From a virus: a DNA stretch of 51,091 nt. The notes beneath the pieces were generated by a model. That model searched no databases. It was not told the DNA's origin and worked only from the letters and a program-made list of their open reading frames with translations. A program made the translations under genes and the position numbers. The stretch's first letter is position 1, and every line of letters starts with the position of its first letter. The stretch covers positions 1-51,091 of IMG/VR virus record IMGVR_UViG_3300044908_000033; one strand, given 5' to 3'. Positions 31,493 to 39,649 of this stretch are shown in pieces.

Positions 31493-31579
31493 TCAGCAGG
31501 AGCATTTCGACATCGGACGCCCGCAGCCTTTGCACTTCTTCTTGGACTTGGACTTCGGTTTTGGCTTTGGCTTCTTCAT
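31493..31579 (-). CDS. 28-residue Lys/Cys-rich mini-protein
   Basis: The ATG at 31579 overlaps the stop of the 51-residue gene (ATGA) and has GAGGAAG in front. The peptide is a run of K/P/S followed by CKGCGRPMSKCSC, a dense metal-binding Cys cluster. Short as it is, the coupling and composition support expression. Confidence 0.45.
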   Translation of the reverse strand: MKKPKPKPKSKSKKKCKGCGRPMSKCSC

Positions 31580-31731
31580 CGCTTCCTCTTGAGTTTGCGT
31601 TTCTTGACTCGACCCTTCTTCTTGACGCGCTTGGGGAGTTTGCCTGGGTTGTCGTAGTGGTGAGCCTTGGCCCACTTAGCGCCCTTGACTCCGAAAGCCC
31701 ATTTACGTTGCGCTTGGCTTTTGGCTGGCAT
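31576..31731 (-). CDS. 51-residue basic mini-protein of a common phage type
   Basis: It starts MPAKSQAQRKWAFGVKGAKW and ends in a Lys/Arg-rich tail. I recall many tailed phages with a near-identical N-terminus in their structural operons. It is probably a small DNA-binding or virion-core protein. It overlaps the upstream zinc-ribbon gene by 29 bases. Confidence 0.65.
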   Translation of the reverse strand: MPAKSQAQRKWAFGVKGAKWAKAHHYDNPGKLPKRVKKKGRVKKRKLKRKR

Positions 31732-31918
31732 AGGGCGTTTCCCAATAATGGCCGCAGGTCCGGCAACCCCACATTTCTCCGTCCCATTCCCCCAGCAACT
31801 CCGTCATCCACTTCTCGCCGCACTTCGGACAAGGCTTTGCCGAAAGCCTGCACATCGCCCAATGCAGGGGAATGAACGGCAGGAAGAGGATGAACAGCAC
31901 AGCCTGTAAAACTCGCAT
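31703..31918 (-). CDS. Membrane-anchored zinc-ribbon mini-protein
   Basis: The protein has 71 residues from an ATG with AAAGGA upstream. Residues 3-20 are a single hydrophobic segment (VLQAVLFILFLPFIPLHW), followed by two knuckles, CPKCGEKW and CRTCGHYW. This topology puts the zinc ribbon in the cytoplasm or at the membrane face. Function unknown. Confidence 0.55.
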   Translation of the reverse strand: MRVLQAVLFILFLPFIPLHWAMCRLSAKPCPKCGEKWMTELLGEWDGEMWGCRTCGHYWETPYASQKPSAT

Positions 31919-31986
31919 CCTTCGTCCTTTGGGCCGGTGCCCGGTATGCCAAGGGTCACACGCCGGTCTTTCCCGGACTCCCGGCC

Positions 31987-32889
31987 TTACGGATAGAGCT
32001 GAGCACACCGCCACCACTGCATGTAGACCGCCCCGGTCCCGGTGCCGACCACGGCCAACATCATCGCCAGCGCGTTGGCCTTGAGGTTGGTGGTGGCGAC
32101 CAGCGTTGCGTTGCTGATCGTCGTAGCGAACGGCAGGCCGTCCTGGTAGAAGGTGATGCAGTTCGCGGATAGCGAGGGGTCGTACACGAAGCCCAGCTTG
32201 GTGAACGTGTAAGCCGTTGCCCCAAAGGAACCGGCTGCCACGGGCGCGGTGGGCTCGAACGTCGGCGTGAGGCCCTGGGCCGCAGTGCCGGCGGTTCCGG
32301 CCTGGACCGTGGTAAACGACGTCGCCGAGTCGTTGTAGACGGTGTTGATGGCGAGCGGCCCGGTCTCGATCGACTGGAAGCCGATCATGGCGCCGCCAGC
32401 CGTAGGGGTGGCAGCGGTCCCGTTGAGCGGTACGCCGGTCGCCAGCGTAAAGCCTTCCGTCTCGGCCAGCCCGAGGAAGAACCCCTGTGTGGTGGCAACG
32501 ATGCCCTTGATCGCAACTCGCGCCTCAAACCACAGCTTGCCGTCCGTCGCGGGCACCCCAGAGAGCCGGGCCTGCTCGTAAGCCTGGGCGATCGTGGCCG
32601 AGGTGGAGACGACGACGCTGTTTGCCATCGCCGGAGCGCTTTGCTCCACCGAGTTGATGACCGACACGGGAACGACGGAGGCCGAGGCGGTGGCGAACAC
32701 CTTGTACTTGCCGGCCCCGATCTGGGTGGTCTGCGTGCCGGCCAACGGGAAGTCGCGGAACTCGTCGTAGAAGTGCCAGCCGCGAGCCGGGTTGTCGAGG
32801 ATGTCCCCGATGGGAGCGTTGCCCCAGATGGTCGGGCTCGGGTCGCGGGTGTTGTCGGGCACCAGAAACTGGATATTGTTCGTTCCCAT
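31987..32889 (-). CDS. Lectin-like/decoration-like structural protein
   Basis: The protein has 300 residues with AAGGAG before its ATG. It is strand-rich with a concanavalin-like flavour (WHFYDEFRDFPLAG, KLWFEARVAIKGIVATTQGFF, FTKLGFVYDPSLSANCITFY). In phages such proteins next to the capsid gene often decorate the head. Two genes lie between it and the scaffold. The assignment is by context and fold impression. Confidence 0.55.
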   Translation of the reverse strand: MGTNNIQFLVPDNTRDPSPTIWGNAPIGDILDNPARGWHFYDEFRDFPLAGTQTTQIGAGKYKVFATASASVVPVSVINSVEQSAPAMANSVVVSTSATIAQAYEQARLSGVPATDGKLWFEARVAIKGIVATTQGFFLGLAETEGFTLATGVPLNGTAATPTAGGAMIGFQSIETGPLAINTVYNDSATSFTTVQAGTAGTAAQGLTPTFEPTAPVAAGSFGATAYTFTKLGFVYDPSLSANCITFYQDGLPFATTISNATLVATTNLKANALAMMLAVVGTGTGAVYMQWWRCAQLYP

Positions 32890-32928
32890 CGAAAGCTCCT
32901 TGGAATCAGGGTCGCCCCTGGTTGTCGT

Positions 32929-33324
32929 TTACGCAACCCCGGCCGAAGCTGCCGCGTCGAACTCGTCGACCTCGATCTTCTCCCGCGCCTCGTTGCTGTT
33001 CTCGATGCGGAGCTGGTCGAGCAGGTAGCGCATGTCGGCGATGATCGCCGCCTTGATCCGCACGAACTTGCCCATCCTCACGGCCGCCCCGTACCGACGC
33101 TCCAGCGCCTGCAGGGACGTCTCGATCAGGCCCAGCGCCGCCTCGGGCTCCGTCTTGGTCCGCTTGCGGATCGACTTCACGCGCTCGATGAGGTAGCGGA
33201 CCTCGGGGAGGACCGTGGCGGTCATGTGAAGGTCCCCGCCCTCGGCGATCTTCTCCGCGCAGTCCTCTTCCATTGAGGCCACGCGGACCTCGATCGACTC
33301 GGGCGTGTATGTCGGCTTGTTCAT
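32929..33324 (-). CDS. Helical hypothetical protein between capsid and decoration genes
   Basis: The 131-residue protein has GAGGAAG before its ATG. It is almost entirely helical with heptad-like spacing (VLPEVRYLIERVKSIRKR, LGLIETSLQALERRYGAAV, IIADMRYLLDQLRIEN), suggesting a helical bundle. It might be a head-completion or assembly protein. Family unknown. Confidence 0.6.
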   Translation of the reverse strand: MNKPTYTPESIEVRVASMEEDCAEKIAEGGDLHMTATVLPEVRYLIERVKSIRKRTKTEPEAALGLIETSLQALERRYGAAVRMGKFVRIKAAIIADMRYLLDQLRIENSNEAREKIEVDEFDAAASAGVA

Positions 33325-33340
33325 GGCTTCCTCTTGCGAT

Positions 33341-33354
33341 GCGGCCGAAGCCGC
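33341..33354 (-). promoter_or_regulatory. UUCG-tetraloop hairpin after the capsid gene
   Basis: In leftward RNA, GCGGC-UUCG-GCCGC forms an exceptionally stable hairpin directly after the capsid stop codon. No U tract follows, so RNA 3'-end protection or processing is likelier than termination, which would fit high capsid expression. Confidence 0.45.
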
Positions 33355-33356
33355 GG

Positions 33357-34433
33357 TTAGACGGCGATGGCGGACGGCATCGTGACGTCGGTGGCGATGA
33401 CGCCGTTGCGACGGCGGTTCCTGCAGAACCAGTTGAAGCTGCAGTCGTTGTGAGTCGCCGAGACGTTGTGCTGGTTCGGCATGACGGGGATGACGGTCTC
33501 GTACATCCACAGCCCCCGCAGGCCCATCGCGTGGAACTCGCCCCAATTCAGGGCGTACAGCGGGTTCGTCGTGTCCAGGTCGAGTTGCCGAACCGGAGTG
33601 ACCGGCTTGCGGCGAAACTCGGTCTTGCCGTCCATGGAGGCGATGTCGTTGCCCAGGTCGTCGTTCTGGGCCTCCAGCAGTTCCTCGAGCGCGGCCACCA
33701 GCGAGTAATTGGCGTACAGGCCGTAGTCGTCGCCGGTGTTGTAGGTGGGGATTTCGTCCACGAGCGGCTGGAAGTCGATGTAGAACATCATGCGGCGAGC
33801 CTTCCGCACGAAGTCATTCTTCAAGACGTTGGTGTACTGCGTGGCGTAGTTCTGCCACCGCGGGAACGTGGTCGGGTTGATATTTCCGACCGTGGTGTAG
33901 CCGGTCGGGGCGCCGCCGTTGAAGCCGTTGTTGTTCGTCTGCGTGGCGGCCGTGTTGCTCTTGACCACCCAATACGGGATGCCGTAGGCGGAAACGGTGT
34001 CGGTCGAGGCCGGGCACTGCCAGCCCTGGATCTCGAACAGAATGATCCCGTCACCGAACGCGGCGATGCGCTGGGTCTGGAGAAGATCCACGATCCGCGA
34101 CGGCTCGCGGTTCATGGCGAGGATGCGGTTGTCGTGCGCCCAATTCCAGGTGCAATGCCGCCACGGGACTTCGCCCTTGGTCATCAGGTTGGGGATGTCC
34201 ACGTTGTCGACCTGGCCGATGCCGACCATCTTCGCGGAGTGGTTGGTGTCGGTAATGACGTTGAAATCGACCGAAGCGCCGCTCTCGAAGGTCATCTTGC
34301 CCTTCTTCATCGTGCGCTTGAGGATAATCGTGTTTTGGTAGTTGCTCATCAAGTCCGTAAACTTGAGCTTCCCGAGCTGGGGAAGAGTCATCGCAACCAG
34401 ATCGGCGATCCCGGACGATTGAAGGACAGGCAT
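33357..34433 (-). CDS. Major capsid protein
   Basis: The protein has 358 residues from an ATG with AGGAG upstream. It follows the scaffold gene and has a HK97-like pattern: an N-terminal helix (GIADLVAMTLPQLGKLKFTD), a strand-rich E-loop-like region (MTFESGASVDFNVITDTNHS), a long helix around LVAALEELLEAQNDDLG, and a late GLRGLWMYETVIPVMPNQ strand region. Size, position and flanking regulatory hairpins support capsid. No detectable signature is unique, so the assignment rests on synteny and pattern. Confidence 0.72.
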   Translation of the reverse strand: MPVLQSSGIADLVAMTLPQLGKLKFTDLMSNYQNTIILKRTMKKGKMTFESGASVDFNVITDTNHSAKMVGIGQVDNVDIPNLMTKGEVPWRHCTWNWAHDNRILAMNREPSRIVDLLQTQRIAAFGDGIILFEIQGWQCPASTDTVSAYGIPYWVVKSNTAATQTNNNGFNGGAPTGYTTVGNINPTTFPRWQNYATQYTNVLKNDFVRKARRMMFYIDFQPLVDEIPTYNTGDDYGLYANYSLVAALEELLEAQNDDLGNDIASMDGKTEFRRKPVTPVRQLDLDTTNPLYALNWGEFHAMGLRGLWMYETVIPVMPNQHNVSATHNDCSFNWFCRNRRRNGVIATDVTMPSAIAV

Positions 34434-34444
34434 GGCGTACTCCT

Positions 34445-34461
34445 AAAACCGGCAACGCCGG
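34445..34461 (-). terminator. Short hairpin with U tract between scaffold and capsid genes
   Basis: In leftward RNA, CCGGC-GUU-GCCGG is followed by UUUU. The stem is only five pairs, so termination would be partial. It lies in the 30-base gap before the capsid start and may tune relative scaffold and capsid output. Confidence 0.4.
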
Positions 34462-34463
34462 GG

Positions 34464-35537
34464 TCAGTCTGGGAGGTCTTGTTCTTCCTGGGCCCGCGAC
34501 GTGCCGTTGGTGCTTGCGGCGTCGATGGCGGCCAGATTCTCTTTCAGGAATTGCGTGGCCCGCTCGGTGCCGGGGGGCAGAGGCGCCGTCGTGCGGTGGG
34601 TTGGCCGTTCGACGCGAGACGCGGCCCACTGGTCGGGCGTGATGCGGCCGGTGATGCGGCCGTTGGCGTCCCGTTGAATGAGGTCGGCCGGTGTGGGTTG
34701 CGGCTGCGCGGCAACTGTCGGCGCTGGCGCAGCCGGGGCCGGTGGAGTGATGGTCGCTGCCGGCGCGCTGCCGCCGAACAGGGCCTCCACGGCGAGTTCA
34801 ATCTTCCGCTCGAAGGGGATGCGTGACGTGTCTCGGCCCGCCGTGTCGAGGACGGCTTGCCGCCGGCGCAGCTCGGGACCGTTCGGGGTCAACTCGGCGT
34901 AGCTCCCCTTGCCGAGGATGGTTTCGTGCTTGGAGAAGGCCCGGTCGCAGCGGCGCTGGAAGGACTCGTTTTCGCGGGCCTTCTCGCGCTGGCCCGATTC
35001 GGCGATTTGCTGCTTGAGGCCACTGATCTCCCCGGAGAGCCGCTTGAAGAGAGCCACTATGGACGGGTCAAGCTGCTCGGCGATCTCGGGCGGTATGCCG
35101 AGTTCATCCGGCGGTGGCGCGGGCGGTGCGGTTGGCTGAGGCGGTGGCGTCCTCGCCGGCAGCGTCAGAAGATGCTGCCGTTCGTCGAGGATCGTCCGGT
35201 TCAGGATCACCAGCGTCTCGTCGAGGGCGTCCGGCGTCATCGAGTCGATTTCGGCCTTCGAGATGCCGAAAGCCTCGGCCATGCGGACGGCCCGCTTCGA
35301 GTGGGCCGGCGTTGCGGGTGCTGGCGGCGTTGCGGGTGCTGGAGTCGGCGCCGGGGTTGTGGCAGCGGGTTGCGTCGTGTTGGGTTGACCCGGCAGGCGA
35401 AACTTGTCGGGGTCGATGTCGGAATTGGGCAACTCATACTCGGCCGCGAGTTGCTGAAAGGGCGCCCCCGGCTCGGGACTTGCCGGCGCCGTCGGGGTGA
35501 CAAGGTTGGCGACTGTGGTTTCTTCGGGGGCCGGCAC
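34464..35537 (-). CDS. Scaffolding-type protein
   Basis: The protein has 357 residues from a GTG. It begins with a Pro/Ala-rich disordered region, has a helix near SKRAVRMAEAFGISKAEIDS, a coiled-coil near VALFKRLSGEISGLKQQIAE (about residues 165-185), and a Pro/Ala-rich linker before a C-terminal helix with ATQFLKENLAAIDAAS. This is the usual build of podovirus scaffolds, with the C-terminal helix that binds capsid. It directly precedes the capsid gene. Confidence 0.68.
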   Translation of the reverse strand: MPAPEETTVANLVTPTAPASPEPGAPFQQLAAEYELPNSDIDPDKFRLPGQPNTTQPAATTPAPTPAPATPPAPATPAHSKRAVRMAEAFGISKAEIDSMTPDALDETLVILNRTILDERQHLLTLPARTPPPQPTAPPAPPPDELGIPPEIAEQLDPSIVALFKRLSGEISGLKQQIAESGQREKARENESFQRRCDRAFSKHETILGKGSYAELTPNGPELRRRQAVLDTAGRDTSRIPFERKIELAVEALFGGSAPAATITPPAPAAPAPTVAAQPQPTPADLIQRDANGRITGRITPDQWAASRVERPTHRTTAPLPPGTERATQFLKENLAAIDAASTNGTSRAQEEQDLPD

Positions 35538-35548
35538 CTTCGCTCTCG

Positions 35549-35567
35549 TTTCTCCACCACTTGCTGC
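35549..35567. repeat. 19-bp direct repeat, copy 1
   Basis: TTTCTCCACCACTTGCTGC is found exactly here and at 45729-45747. Here it is just upstream of the scaffold start; the other copy is inside the portal-gene N-terminus. A shared regulatory or recombination role is possible, as is chance. Confidence 0.5.
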
Positions 35568-35614
35568 GGTGCATCCTAACCGTGTCGTTCAGAGATGGCA
35601 AGGGCGCGTCCCGG

Positions 35615-35992
35615 TCAGAACTGGATAATCAGGTACTCTAAAAGGCACGCCGCGGTGTTGGCGATGGCCCACGGAACCACACTGGAATCGAGCGAGACGA
35701 AGCAGAATTCGCTCGGCCCCATGTGCATGAAGGGCTGGTCGCCCTGCACGTTTGCCACGGTAATGAAGTTGTTCGTGTCCATGTTGTGCCACACCGAGAA
35801 ATGCGGCGCGGTGACCTGGCCGAGGGGGACCGCGATGCCGCCGGTGGGCACGAGGATAGTCTGGTTGACGAAGGCATTGCCGTTGACGTTCCAAGTAAAG
35901 CCGGGCGGGACCTGGATCGTGAGGGGGTTCGCCATCAGGGACGCCTTGAAGAAGGTGAAGGCGGCTTGACCGAGGCTTACTTCGTTGGCCAT
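35615..35992 (-). CDS. Small head-accessory protein, paralogue A
   Basis: The 125-residue protein has GAGGG before its ATG. Its second half, with IAVPLGQVTAPHFSVWHNMD and a LIIQF end, is clearly similar to the protein at 38351-38734 (MAIPLGQVSSPGWSFWLNVD, MVLSF end). It is beta-rich and probably a decoration or spike-base protein. It follows the large paralogue A gene. Confidence 0.65.
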   Translation of the reverse strand: MANEVSLGQAAFTFFKASLMANPLTIQVPPGFTWNVNGNAFVNQTILVPTGGIAVPLGQVTAPHFSVWHNMDTNNFITVANVQGDQPFMHMGPSEFCFVSLDSSVVPWAIANTAACLLEYLIIQF

Positions 35993-35999
35993 GATTCCC

Positions 36000-37355
36000 T
36001 CAAATGCAGACGACACTCTTTTCGACGCTGGCCGACCCGGAGCCGGCTTGGTTTACGGGAACGACGATGTACCAGTAGGAGGTAAGCGGGATGCCGGTGT
36101 CGAGCAAAAACGATGTCGGGACCGAGCGGTAAGGCACAATTCCTTCGCCGCCAGAGGACGTGCCGCGGAACACATTGTACGACGTGGCGAGCGGAATGTT
36201 CGGCCATGTCAGCAACATCAAGCCGCCGCCCTCCGCTGTGATCGAGACAGTCGGCGCCGTCGTCGGGGCACCGTATGGGACCACGCCCACGACATCGAGT
36301 TGCGTGTAGCCGAGCCGCACGCTGTTCCTGAGTCGATACGTCCCGTTGGAATAGGGGGGATAGGTCGGGGGCGGCGATGGCGGCGGCGGATTATCGGCGC
36401 GAGGGAAGCCTGTCCGAATGTTGTTCCTTAGCCTGGTCTGCCCTAGCGTGAGAAGGTAATCGTCATTGCCTAACCCATCGGCTGGGTTGACGACCGGAGG
36501 AGGTACTACAGGAATCCCTGCATTTGTTCCGTTGAGTTGCATCCGGATCGTATACGGCGGGGTCGATCCCGTTTCCATGCCGTAGTTCTGCCCGAAGGCG
36601 ATCGAGAAATCCGATGGCACACTCATCGCCTGAGTGACGTTCAAGATTTGATAACTCGTGCCGCCAAGGCCACCGTCGAGCTGCAGAAGACTTGGAGCGG
36701 AGGCCATGTAAAGCTGACCACCCACGTTCAGTTGCGCGTTGGAATTGGTCATCACGCTAAACGAGGCAAGCATTCCGGTGTGTACGTCACCCGTGACGGT
36801 GCTGTTCGGTCCGTGGAAATGCTGCACGCGAAGTTGGCCGCCAGCGTTCAGGTTGCCGCGTACCGTTCCACCGTCGAGGATGATGACAGAGAGACCGCTG
36901 CCGTGGACCGTTCCAGAGAAACTGCTGTTGGTCACATCGACCGTGCCACCGACGACCACCAATCCGCCGAAGCCGAGAACCTCAATGGGCGCGCCGCCGG
37001 TAATCCAAGACGATCCGGCAGGAACAATGACAACCGCTCCGGCCGAGATGGTCGCCGGCCCCGTGGTCAACGTCACCGGCGCAGTCGGCGTGCCAATTTG
37101 CATCGTGCCGGCACCCGTCACTACGAGATGGCCGATGCTCGCCGGGACGTTGAGTTGTAAGGAAGCGTCGGTGACGATGAGCGACCCGATCTTGCCGACC
37201 GAGGCGCCGAGTGTCACGGTGTTGGACGCCCCGTTGATGATGCAAGTCCGGTTGTAGTCGTTGTCGTTCTCCGACCAGTTGGCCCGCGCCTCGAAAGCGC
37301 CCGAGGCCGGGTTCTGGATGCTGCCGCCGGGCCCGATGTAGGTTGTAGCGCTCAT
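36000..37355 (-). CDS. Large head-accessory/adhesin protein, paralogue A, with FN3-like tail
   Basis: The protein has 451 residues. The N-terminus, TYIGPGGSIQNPASGAFEAR, closely matches that of the next gene upstream (IYLGPNGTINNPVSGQWNVR). The first 280 residues are short Gly/Val/Asn-rich strands suggestive of a beta-solenoid. A linker with DNPPPPSPPPTYPPYSNG leads to a fibronectin-III-like domain at about 355-451 (APTVSITAEGGGLMLLTWPN, SYNVFRGTSSG, YWYIVVPVN). Its start overlaps the paralogue B stop. It may bind carbohydrate on the host or extracellular matrix from the capsid surface. Confidence 0.65.
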   Translation of the reverse strand: MSATTYIGPGGSIQNPASGAFEARANWSENDNDYNRTCIINGASNTVTLGASVGKIGSLIVTDASLQLNVPASIGHLVVTGAGTMQIGTPTAPVTLTTGPATISAGAVVIVPAGSSWITGGAPIEVLGFGGLVVVGGTVDVTNSSFSGTVHGSGLSVIILDGGTVRGNLNAGGQLRVQHFHGPNSTVTGDVHTGMLASFSVMTNSNAQLNVGGQLYMASAPSLLQLDGGLGGTSYQILNVTQAMSVPSDFSIAFGQNYGMETGSTPPYTIRMQLNGTNAGIPVVPPPVVNPADGLGNDDYLLTLGQTRLRNNIRTGFPRADNPPPPSPPPTYPPYSNGTYRLRNSVRLGYTQLDVVGVVPYGAPTTAPTVSITAEGGGLMLLTWPNIPLATSYNVFRGTSSGGEGIVPYRSVPTSFLLDTGIPLTSYWYIVVPVNQAGSGSASVEKSVVCI

Positions 37356-38341
37356 AGGTATTTCAACCCGCCAACAGTGTTCCCGTCCGTGACTGGCGAC
37401 GTGAGATAGTCAATTGCAATCTGCACCGGCGGCTGCACGTTGATGATCTGCGCCAGTTGCAGGGGAGGATGCCCGACAGCGAGGGACCACTGCAGCAGGT
37501 TGCCGTTCTGGATCGTGTTATACTGCTGCCCGAAGATCGTGACCTGGGGTGCTGGCGAGGCGATGGTGCCGAAGCTGGAAGTGGCGAAGGTGTACACCGG
37601 CTGACCTGGCCCAGCGCCGATGCAGTTAGGAGTTGCTGCTGCTGCGAGGGTAAGGTCCCCCTCGACCTGCAGGATAGCGCAGCCCGAGGAAAGCACATCA
37701 ACCACCATGCCGTTCAGGTTTGCGTTCAGGGTTACGACCGATAGGCCAACGAAACCCTGGGGCATTCCGTTGATGTTGATGGTTGACTGGACCACCTTCA
37801 AATTTGTTGTGCCGTTGGACACCAGGCTTCCGGTTATCTGGCAGTTCTGGAGTGTCACGGTACTGTTCACGTCTACAACGATCTCGTTATCCACCGTGAA
37901 GTAGCCGCCGATCGTCAGAAGGGCGGCGCCAGAAATAGTAACGGCTTGACCGTTGCTATTCCACTCAGCACGCCTGCCAATGTAGAGTTGGGAGCCGGTC
38001 GAGAAGATGACTTGGCCGCTGTTCACGTTCCACTGTCCAGGCACCTGCATTGTGGAGTTTCGCAACCCTACGAACGTCCCGCTGACATTGAGGACCGCGC
38101 CCTGCGGTGTATTCGATGTGAGGGCAAGCGACGAGTTATTAAGCGTCAGAGTCCCGATGGGGCCGATGTTCGCGTTGGCCGAATCCAGGCTCACCCCGCA
38201 ACCTATTCCAGTCGCCGTGCCAATGTCGCAGTCCACGTTGTAGTTGTTGTCGTTGTTCAGCCAGTTTGAGCGCACGTTCCACTGTCCGCTTACCGGATTG
38301 TTGATAGTGCCGTTGGGTCCGAGGTAAATGTTGAAGGGCAT
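37352..38341 (-). CDS. Large head-accessory/adhesin protein, paralogue B
   Basis: The 329-residue beta-solenoid-like protein is the tandem paralogue of 36000-37355 in its N-terminal 250 residues (NWLNNDNNYNVDCDI against NWSENDNDYNRTCII) but lacks the FN3-like end. Repeated short strands with Asn/Gly turns fill the body (TLTLNNSSLALTS, AVTISGAALLTIGGYFTV). Its stop overlaps the paralogue A ATG. The pair looks like an in-phage duplication followed by divergence. Confidence 0.65.
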   Translation of the reverse strand: MPFNIYLGPNGTINNPVSGQWNVRSNWLNNDNNYNVDCDIGTATGIGCGVSLDSANANIGPIGTLTLNNSSLALTSNTPQGAVLNVSGTFVGLRNSTMQVPGQWNVNSGQVIFSTGSQLYIGRRAEWNSNGQAVTISGAALLTIGGYFTVDNEIVVDVNSTVTLQNCQITGSLVSNGTTNLKVVQSTININGMPQGFVGLSVVTLNANLNGMVVDVLSSGCAILQVEGDLTLAAAATPNCIGAGPGQPVYTFATSSFGTIASPAPQVTIFGQQYNTIQNGNLLQWSLAVGHPPLQLAQIINVQPPVQIAIDYLTSPVTDGNTVGGLKYL

Positions 38342-38350
38342 CCGGCATCC

Positions 38351-38734
38351 TCAGAACGACAAAACCATGTACTGCAAGTTCGCCGCAAGGTTCCCGGTCG
38401 GGTTGGCACAGGCAAATGGCGTGCAGTTCTGATCGAGCGGCAGGCACGCGGGCTGGCCTGGGTACAGCGTCATAAAGACCGCCCCAGACGCCCCGTTGAA
38501 GAACTGGATGTAGGTCGAAGGGTCCACGTTGAGCCAGAACGACCACCCCGGCGAAGAGACCTGGCCGAGGGGGATCGCCATCGGCGTGTTGGCAACGGAA
38601 ATGGTTGTCGGCCCGATGAAGAACTGGCCGATCATGTTGATCTGGGTGTCCGGGACCTGCATACCGATCGGCGCGCCCATGACTGACGGCTTAAACGCCC
38701 GCAAGACCATCTGAACGTCGATTTCGAGCGCCAT
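38351..38734 (-). CDS. Small head-accessory protein, paralogue B
   Basis: The 127-residue protein has GGAG upstream of its ATG. It is similar to the 125-residue protein at 35615-35992 in its C-terminal 75 residues. It is first in a block following a strong terminator, so it probably has its own promoter, which I could not identify. Confidence 0.65.
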   Translation of the reverse strand: MALEIDVQMVLRAFKPSVMGAPIGMQVPDTQINMIGQFFIGPTTISVANTPMAIPLGQVSSPGWSFWLNVDPSTYIQFFNGASGAVFMTLYPGQPACLPLDQNCTPFACANPTGNLAANLQYMVLSF

Positions 38735-38751
38735 CGGCTGACTCCAAATGC

Positions 38752-38783
38752 AAAAACCCTCCAGAGCAGGTGCCTCTGGAGGG
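38752..38783 (-). terminator. Strong intrinsic terminator (leftward)
   Basis: In leftward RNA, a perfect 10-bp stem (CCCTCCAGAG/CTCTGGAGGG, 38757-38783) with a seven-base loop is followed directly by UUUUU. It lies between the secreted-protein gene (38819) and the paralogue block. Confidence 0.85.
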
Positions 38784-38818
38784 CCGGATCGGAGAAGGCA
38801 TCAAGCGTTGCCAGTGTA

Positions 38819-39307
38819 TCAGGAACAACCCCCGCTGGCTGCGCCACGTCTTGCCGCTCGCCTGTCACGCATTCTTGAGAACAGGCCCTGGTGTGTACTG
38901 CCGGCGGTGGCCGACTGGCTTGCACCGCAGGCTGCCGCCGTCGCCGAGACGGTGGATTGCCCGCACGCTGCCGATGCTGGCAAGAACAACGTGCCGTTTA
39001 CGGTTATGGTGCCGTCCGCGTTGGTGACGACGTTGTTCACCGGAGGCGGCATCGGCACTGGCTGAGGCGGCGTCTGGATCGGCTCGGCGGTCGAAGTCTT
39101 CTGCTGGAGCAGCGTGTCGAGCTTCTGGCCGAGGATGAGCATTTGCTTCTCGATGATCGCGGATCTGGCCTGCAGCGCGGCAATCTCCGGGTTGGTGCTC
39201 ACCGGAACCACCGTCTTATCAGGCTGTGCATCGAGAGTCTGAACGCTTCCGGGAAAGGTGACGGCCGCGAGCAGGCCGAGGAACAGGAGACCGAGGAACT
39301 TCTTCAT
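38819..39307 (-). CDS. Secreted coiled-coil protein
   Basis: The protein has 162 residues with AAGGAGG before its ATG. The first 27 residues are a typical signal peptide (MKKFLGLLFLGLLAAVTFPG). A coiled-coil follows (IAALQARSAIIEKQMLILGQ, about 40-70), then a Pro-rich part and a Cys/Arg-rich C-terminus. It should be exported to the periplasm. It might act in lysis (spanin-like) or superinfection exclusion. No family recognised. Confidence 0.62.
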   Translation of the reverse strand: MKKFLGLLFLGLLAAVTFPGSVQTLDAQPDKTVVPVSTNPEIAALQARSAIIEKQMLILGQKLDTLLQQKTSTAEPIQTPPQPVPMPPPVNNVVTNADGTITVNGTLFLPASAACGQSTVSATAAACGASQSATAGSTHQGLFSRMRDRRAARRGAASGGCS

Positions 39308-39325
39308 GGGAAACCTCCTTGAGAG

Positions 39326-39368
39326 AAAAGCCCGAGCCGACCGGACGGGGAGAACGACCGACCCGGGC
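39326..39368 (-). terminator. Probable intrinsic terminator (leftward)
   Basis: GCCCG (39330-39334) pairs with CGGGC (39364-39368) with further wobble pairs inside, and UUUU follows in leftward RNA. It lies between the 39395 gene end and the secreted-protein start. Confidence 0.55.
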
Positions 39369-39394
39369 CGAACCACGGAACAACCGAAGTAACT

Positions 39395-39649
39395 CTACGC
39401 CGAAGGTGGCGTGATGGTCAACGTGTACTTGTTCTGGAAGGCCCCGACCGAGCCCGTCCCCTCGAGCGGTTGGACCACGGCATAGGTGTCGGGAATCTCT
39501 TCCGTCAGCACGGCCACGCTGCCATCGGGCAACGTAAACACGGCTTTGCTCTGGACGCCCTTGGCGGTCCAGTGGTTGAGCGATACGCCGGGCCTGACCA
39601 TCTCGCCCTTGGGAAAGTCCATGACGAACTGAATGTTTCCTTGCATCAT
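39395..39649 (-). CDS. Small beta-barrel-like hypothetical protein
   Basis: The 84-residue protein's ATG overlaps the upstream stop (ATGA) with GAGGGG before it. It is strand-rich (GNIQFVMDFPKGE, VFTLPDGSVAVLTEEI, KYTLTITPPSA). Family unknown. Confidence 0.58.
   Translation of the reverse strand: MMQGNIQFVMDFPKGEMVRPGVSLNHWTAKGVQSKAVFTLPDGSVAVLTEEIPDTYAVVQPLEGTGSVGAFQNKYTLTITPPSA

Noticed and set aside
33273-34826. + strand open frame (517 codons) opposite capsid and scaffold
   Set aside because: The real genes on the other strand have ribosome-binding sites and expected synteny; this frame has neither.
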